Assembly (NCBI GenBank): GCA_946407725.1 | Contig: CAMJPM010000005.1 | Location: forward strand, 1 to 64,000 | Length of the DNA: 64,000 bases | Reading direction: 5' to 3' | Source: an uncultured Lachnospiraceae bacterium | GTDB taxonomy: Bacteria; Bacillota; Clostridia; Lachnospirales; Lachnospiraceae | In this document: positions 62,133-64,000 of the stretch, one piece after another | Position numbering within the stretch: position 1 is the stretch's first letter | Layout: every line of letters begins with the position of its first letter | The notes under the pieces: model-generated | Databases searched by the model: none | What the model was told of the DNA's origin: nothing | Seen by the model: the letters and a program-made list of their open reading frames with translations, nothing else | Made by a program: the position numbers and the translations under genes

Positions 62133-62414
62133 ATGGAAGATAACAGGATCATGAAACTTGATGACAGTGTACTTGATGAAGTGAGCGGTGGTGTAGTGAC
62201 CATCAGACATGCAGTGTACAAACAGGATATCGATGGAACACATGCGGGATTTGCAGATCTGAATAACACTCATACAGCAAATCCGGCTATGCTCGGAGAT
62301 TTAGATAAAAGCACCGCAGTTTCCGGTGATGTAACTTCTTTTGGAGAAACCGGTGGACATATAAAGAATCCTCCCGGCGGTAATAAAGTGTCAAATATGG
62401 GTACATGGGCCTGA
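62133..62414 (+). CDS. Double-glycine leader peptide (second putative secreted peptide precursor)
   Basis: 93 residues behind AAAGGAG. The leader KLDDSVLDEVSGG has the same L-D-x-x-x-L-D-x-[VI]-x-G-G layout as the peptide at 31652, with GG at residues 19-20. The 73-residue remainder has no cysteine, is rich in Gly, Asn, Thr and His, and ends GNKVSNMGTWA. No exporter, peptidase or modifying enzyme follows; the next gene encodes a peptide-type binding protein 95 bases downstream. Secretion through a distant NHLM/C39-type exporter is inferred. Confidence 0.72.
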   Translation: MEDNRIMKLDDSVLDEVSGGVVTIRHAVYKQDIDGTHAGFADLNNTHTANPAMLGDLDKSTAVSGDVTSFGETGGHIKNPPGGNKVSNMGTWA

Positions 62415-62439
62415 TGCTTTTAGAATTGATAAAACGCAG

Positions 62440-62498
62440 GACGGTCTCCTGCGGCAGCAAACGTCAAAGTAAAAAGAACTTTGCCGTTTGCTATAAGA
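62440..62498. repeat. Two palindromes upstream of the binding-protein gene
   Basis: CGCAGGA...TCCTGCG, then AGCAAACG/CAAAGT pairing with ACTTTG/CGTTTGCT. The right arm (62471-62498) is the second copy of the module at 42433. Confidence 0.7.
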
Positions 62499-62509
62499 AT
62501 GGAGGGTGT

Positions 62510-64000
62510 TATGAAAAAAGTGTTTTCGATCCTGCTCATTACGGCCATGGTGCTGTCACTCACAGCCTGCGGCTCAAAAAACGCAGGAGGAGCTGACGGG
62601 GATGAGAAGGTCTTAAGGCTGGCGCTGAATGCCGATATAGTCAGCATGGATGCCCATGTTACCAGTAACGACTATATTGTTCCGATGAACGTATTTGATT
62701 CTCTGCTTACAATAGAAAAGGAAGAGGACGGATCGACGAAGATAGTGCCGAGCCTTGCAGAATCCTATGAGATCTCGGATGACGGGCTCACATACAGCTT
62801 TAAGCTGCGTGACGGCGTGGTCTTTTCGGATGGTACGCCTCTTACTGCGGATGATGTGAAATTTACCTTTGAGAGGATACTCACTCTGCCGGAAAGTGTT
62901 CAGACCGACTTTGTGGTACTGATCGACGGTGCAGAGGACCTGATGGCAGGGAAGGCTGACTCCCTCAAGGGAATCGATGTTAAGGATGATCATAATTTCA
63001 CCATTACTCTTTCGGCATCGTTTTCGGGATTTTTAGCCCAGCTCGCCACACCCTCAACCTGTATCTATTCCCGGAAAATAGTGACAGAGGCCGGCGGGGA
63101 TTTCGGAAATATCTGTGAAAAGACAATAGGGACCGGACCCTATATCATAAAGGAATGGGAAAGGGGCAAGAGCCTTACATTTGAAGCAAATCCGAAATAC
63201 TGGGGGGAGGCGCCCTCGGCAAAAAAGGTTGTGGCTTCGGTAATGGATCCCTCCGCCATGAACATGGCGTTCCAGAAGGGTGACCTGGATATCATAGACT
63301 GTATTTTCCTGGATCCCAACGTAGTGGATTCCACATACAGGAACGGCAAGTATGATGACAGCATGGTTAAGGTGGACCGCATGGGAACAAACTTTTTCAT
63401 GCTGAACGAAGCCGTTCCGCCCCTTGATAACCCCCAGGTAAGACAGGCTATACAGATGGCCATTGACAGACAGTCCATACTGGATTCCATATATAACGGA
63501 GACGGCAAGCTTGAGGACGGAATATATCCTACGGGCTGTGTTATTTATTCAAATGAGAACCAGGGCTGGCTTAAGTACGATCCGGAGGGCGCAAAGAAGC
63601 TTCTTGGCGATGCCGGTTTCGCCGACGGATTTGATATGGAGATATCCCTTGATTCTTCAGCCGGAAACCAGAATAGCAACATGGTACAGGTCATTCAGGA
63701 TAACCTTGCAAAGGTGGGAATCAACGCGTCCATAAAATCCTATGACCGTGCCAGCTACCTCGATCTAAGGAACAGCGGGAAAGCGCCTTCATACCTTGCA
63801 CTGTGGCTCTTGGATTACAATGATCCCGACAATATCATCTATACCTTTTTCGGGAGCAAGGATAATACCGTATTACGTTCCAATAATTATCAGGATGAAG
63901 AAGTTATAAAGAGGATAGGGGATGCAAGGCAGATAGTGGATCCGGACGAGAGGGCGGCTGAATATGCGGCCATTGAAAAGAAGCTTGTTCAGGAAGATGC
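62510..64000 (+). CDS. Oligopeptide/nickel-type ABC transporter substrate-binding lipoprotein (3' end outside window)
   Basis: Open from ATG 62510 (GGAGGG upstream) through the window end, at least 497 codons. Signal peptide with lipobox SLTAC (Cys20). SBP_bac_5 features: LRLALNADIVSMDAHVTSND, PSLAESYEISDDGLTYSFKLRDGVVFSDGTPLTADDVKFTFER, GTGPYIIKEWERG, PQVRQAIQMAIDRQSIL. Imports peptides or similar solutes; transport partners would lie beyond the window. The gene directly upstream is a GG-leader peptide, so this protein could scavenge or sense secreted peptides, but that is conjecture. Confidence 0.93.

Noticed and set aside
62440..62498. Rho-independent terminator of the GG-peptide gene
   Set aside because: The hairpins lack a T-run and the right arm is a module reused at 42433; termination is possible but not supported over a repeat.

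Overview
The window looks like a chromosomal segment of a Gram-positive anaerobe of the family Lachnospiraceae (Bacillota, Clostridia); the genus cannot be fixed from sequence alone. The grounds are strong AGGAGG-type ribosome binding sites, AGG/ATA-rich codon use, FeoA-FeoB and SbcCD of Firmicute type, many Cache-type hybrid histidine kinases with the closely related H-box SNMSHEIRTPINA, RsbV/RsbU-like partner-switch parts, a group-C-like sensory [FeFe] hydrogenase and NHLM-like double-glycine leader peptides. No rRNA, tRNA, phage, transposase or CRISPR array was seen.

Layout. 0.1-2.4 kb: membrane PP2C phosphatase and a convergent STAS antagonist. 2.4-2.8 kb: a non-coding chain of palindromes. 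2.8-10.6 kb: HD-domain protein, a giant ECF-S-like/beta-propeller/HD-GYP receptor, a BMP-type binding protein and a PAP2 phosphatase. 10.6-11.3 kb: a frameshifted XRE-REC regulator. 11.4-24.7 kb: a long plus-strand operon-like run of three hybrid kinases (one with a DegV domain inside), a REC-GGDEF protein, two unknown proteins, an AGCS amino-acid symporter and a tandem receiver. 24.7-27.1 kb: two LytS-like proteins, one a probable pseudokinase. 27.3-29.7 kb: GNAT-like proteins, a second STAS protein and a short HlyD-like membrane stub. 29.7-32.5 kb: a lipoprotein, a 7TM protein with a degenerate GGDEF domain, a GG-leader peptide and a bactofilin. 32.7-35.05 kb: feoAB fusion. 35.1-42.2 kb: a small unknown protein behind a structured leader, then a six-gene minus-strand phosphorelay operon (LytTR, DUF3021-like, Hpt, tandem REC, DUF3798-like lipoprotein, Cache hybrid kinase). 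42.5-47.2 kb: AAA+ ATPase, Gfo/Idh/MocA oxidoreductase, soluble PAS-PAS chemoreceptor. 47.2-50.9 kb: 7TM-Cache hybrid kinase with Hpt. 51.0-55.35 kb: sbcCD. 55.5-58 kb: [FeFe]-hydrogenase sensor joined to a phosphorelay without a kinase ATPase domain. 58-60.9 kb: dual SBP-GGDEF-EAL receptor. 61-64 kb: cation diffusion facilitator, a second GG-leader peptide, and an oligopeptide-type binding protein cut by the window edge.

How it fits together. Most of the window senses and relays: amino-acid-type Cache sensors, binding-protein sensors and a hydrogenase sensor feed receivers, Hpt domains, c-di-GMP enzymes and RsbU/RsbV-like switch proteins. Classical DNA-binding outputs are few (LytTR and the broken XRE-REC). 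Between genes lies a mosaic of short palindromic modules reused at many sites. One module carries a start codon and the first codons of a short reading frame; it occurs at three places, next to an unknown gene, a Hpt gene and sbcD, and is the most unusual non-coding signal here. The strongest protein novelties are the kinase-DegV fusion, the hydrogenase-HisKA-REC-Hpt protein that lacks HATPase_c, and the ECF-S-like/propeller/HD-GYP receptor.
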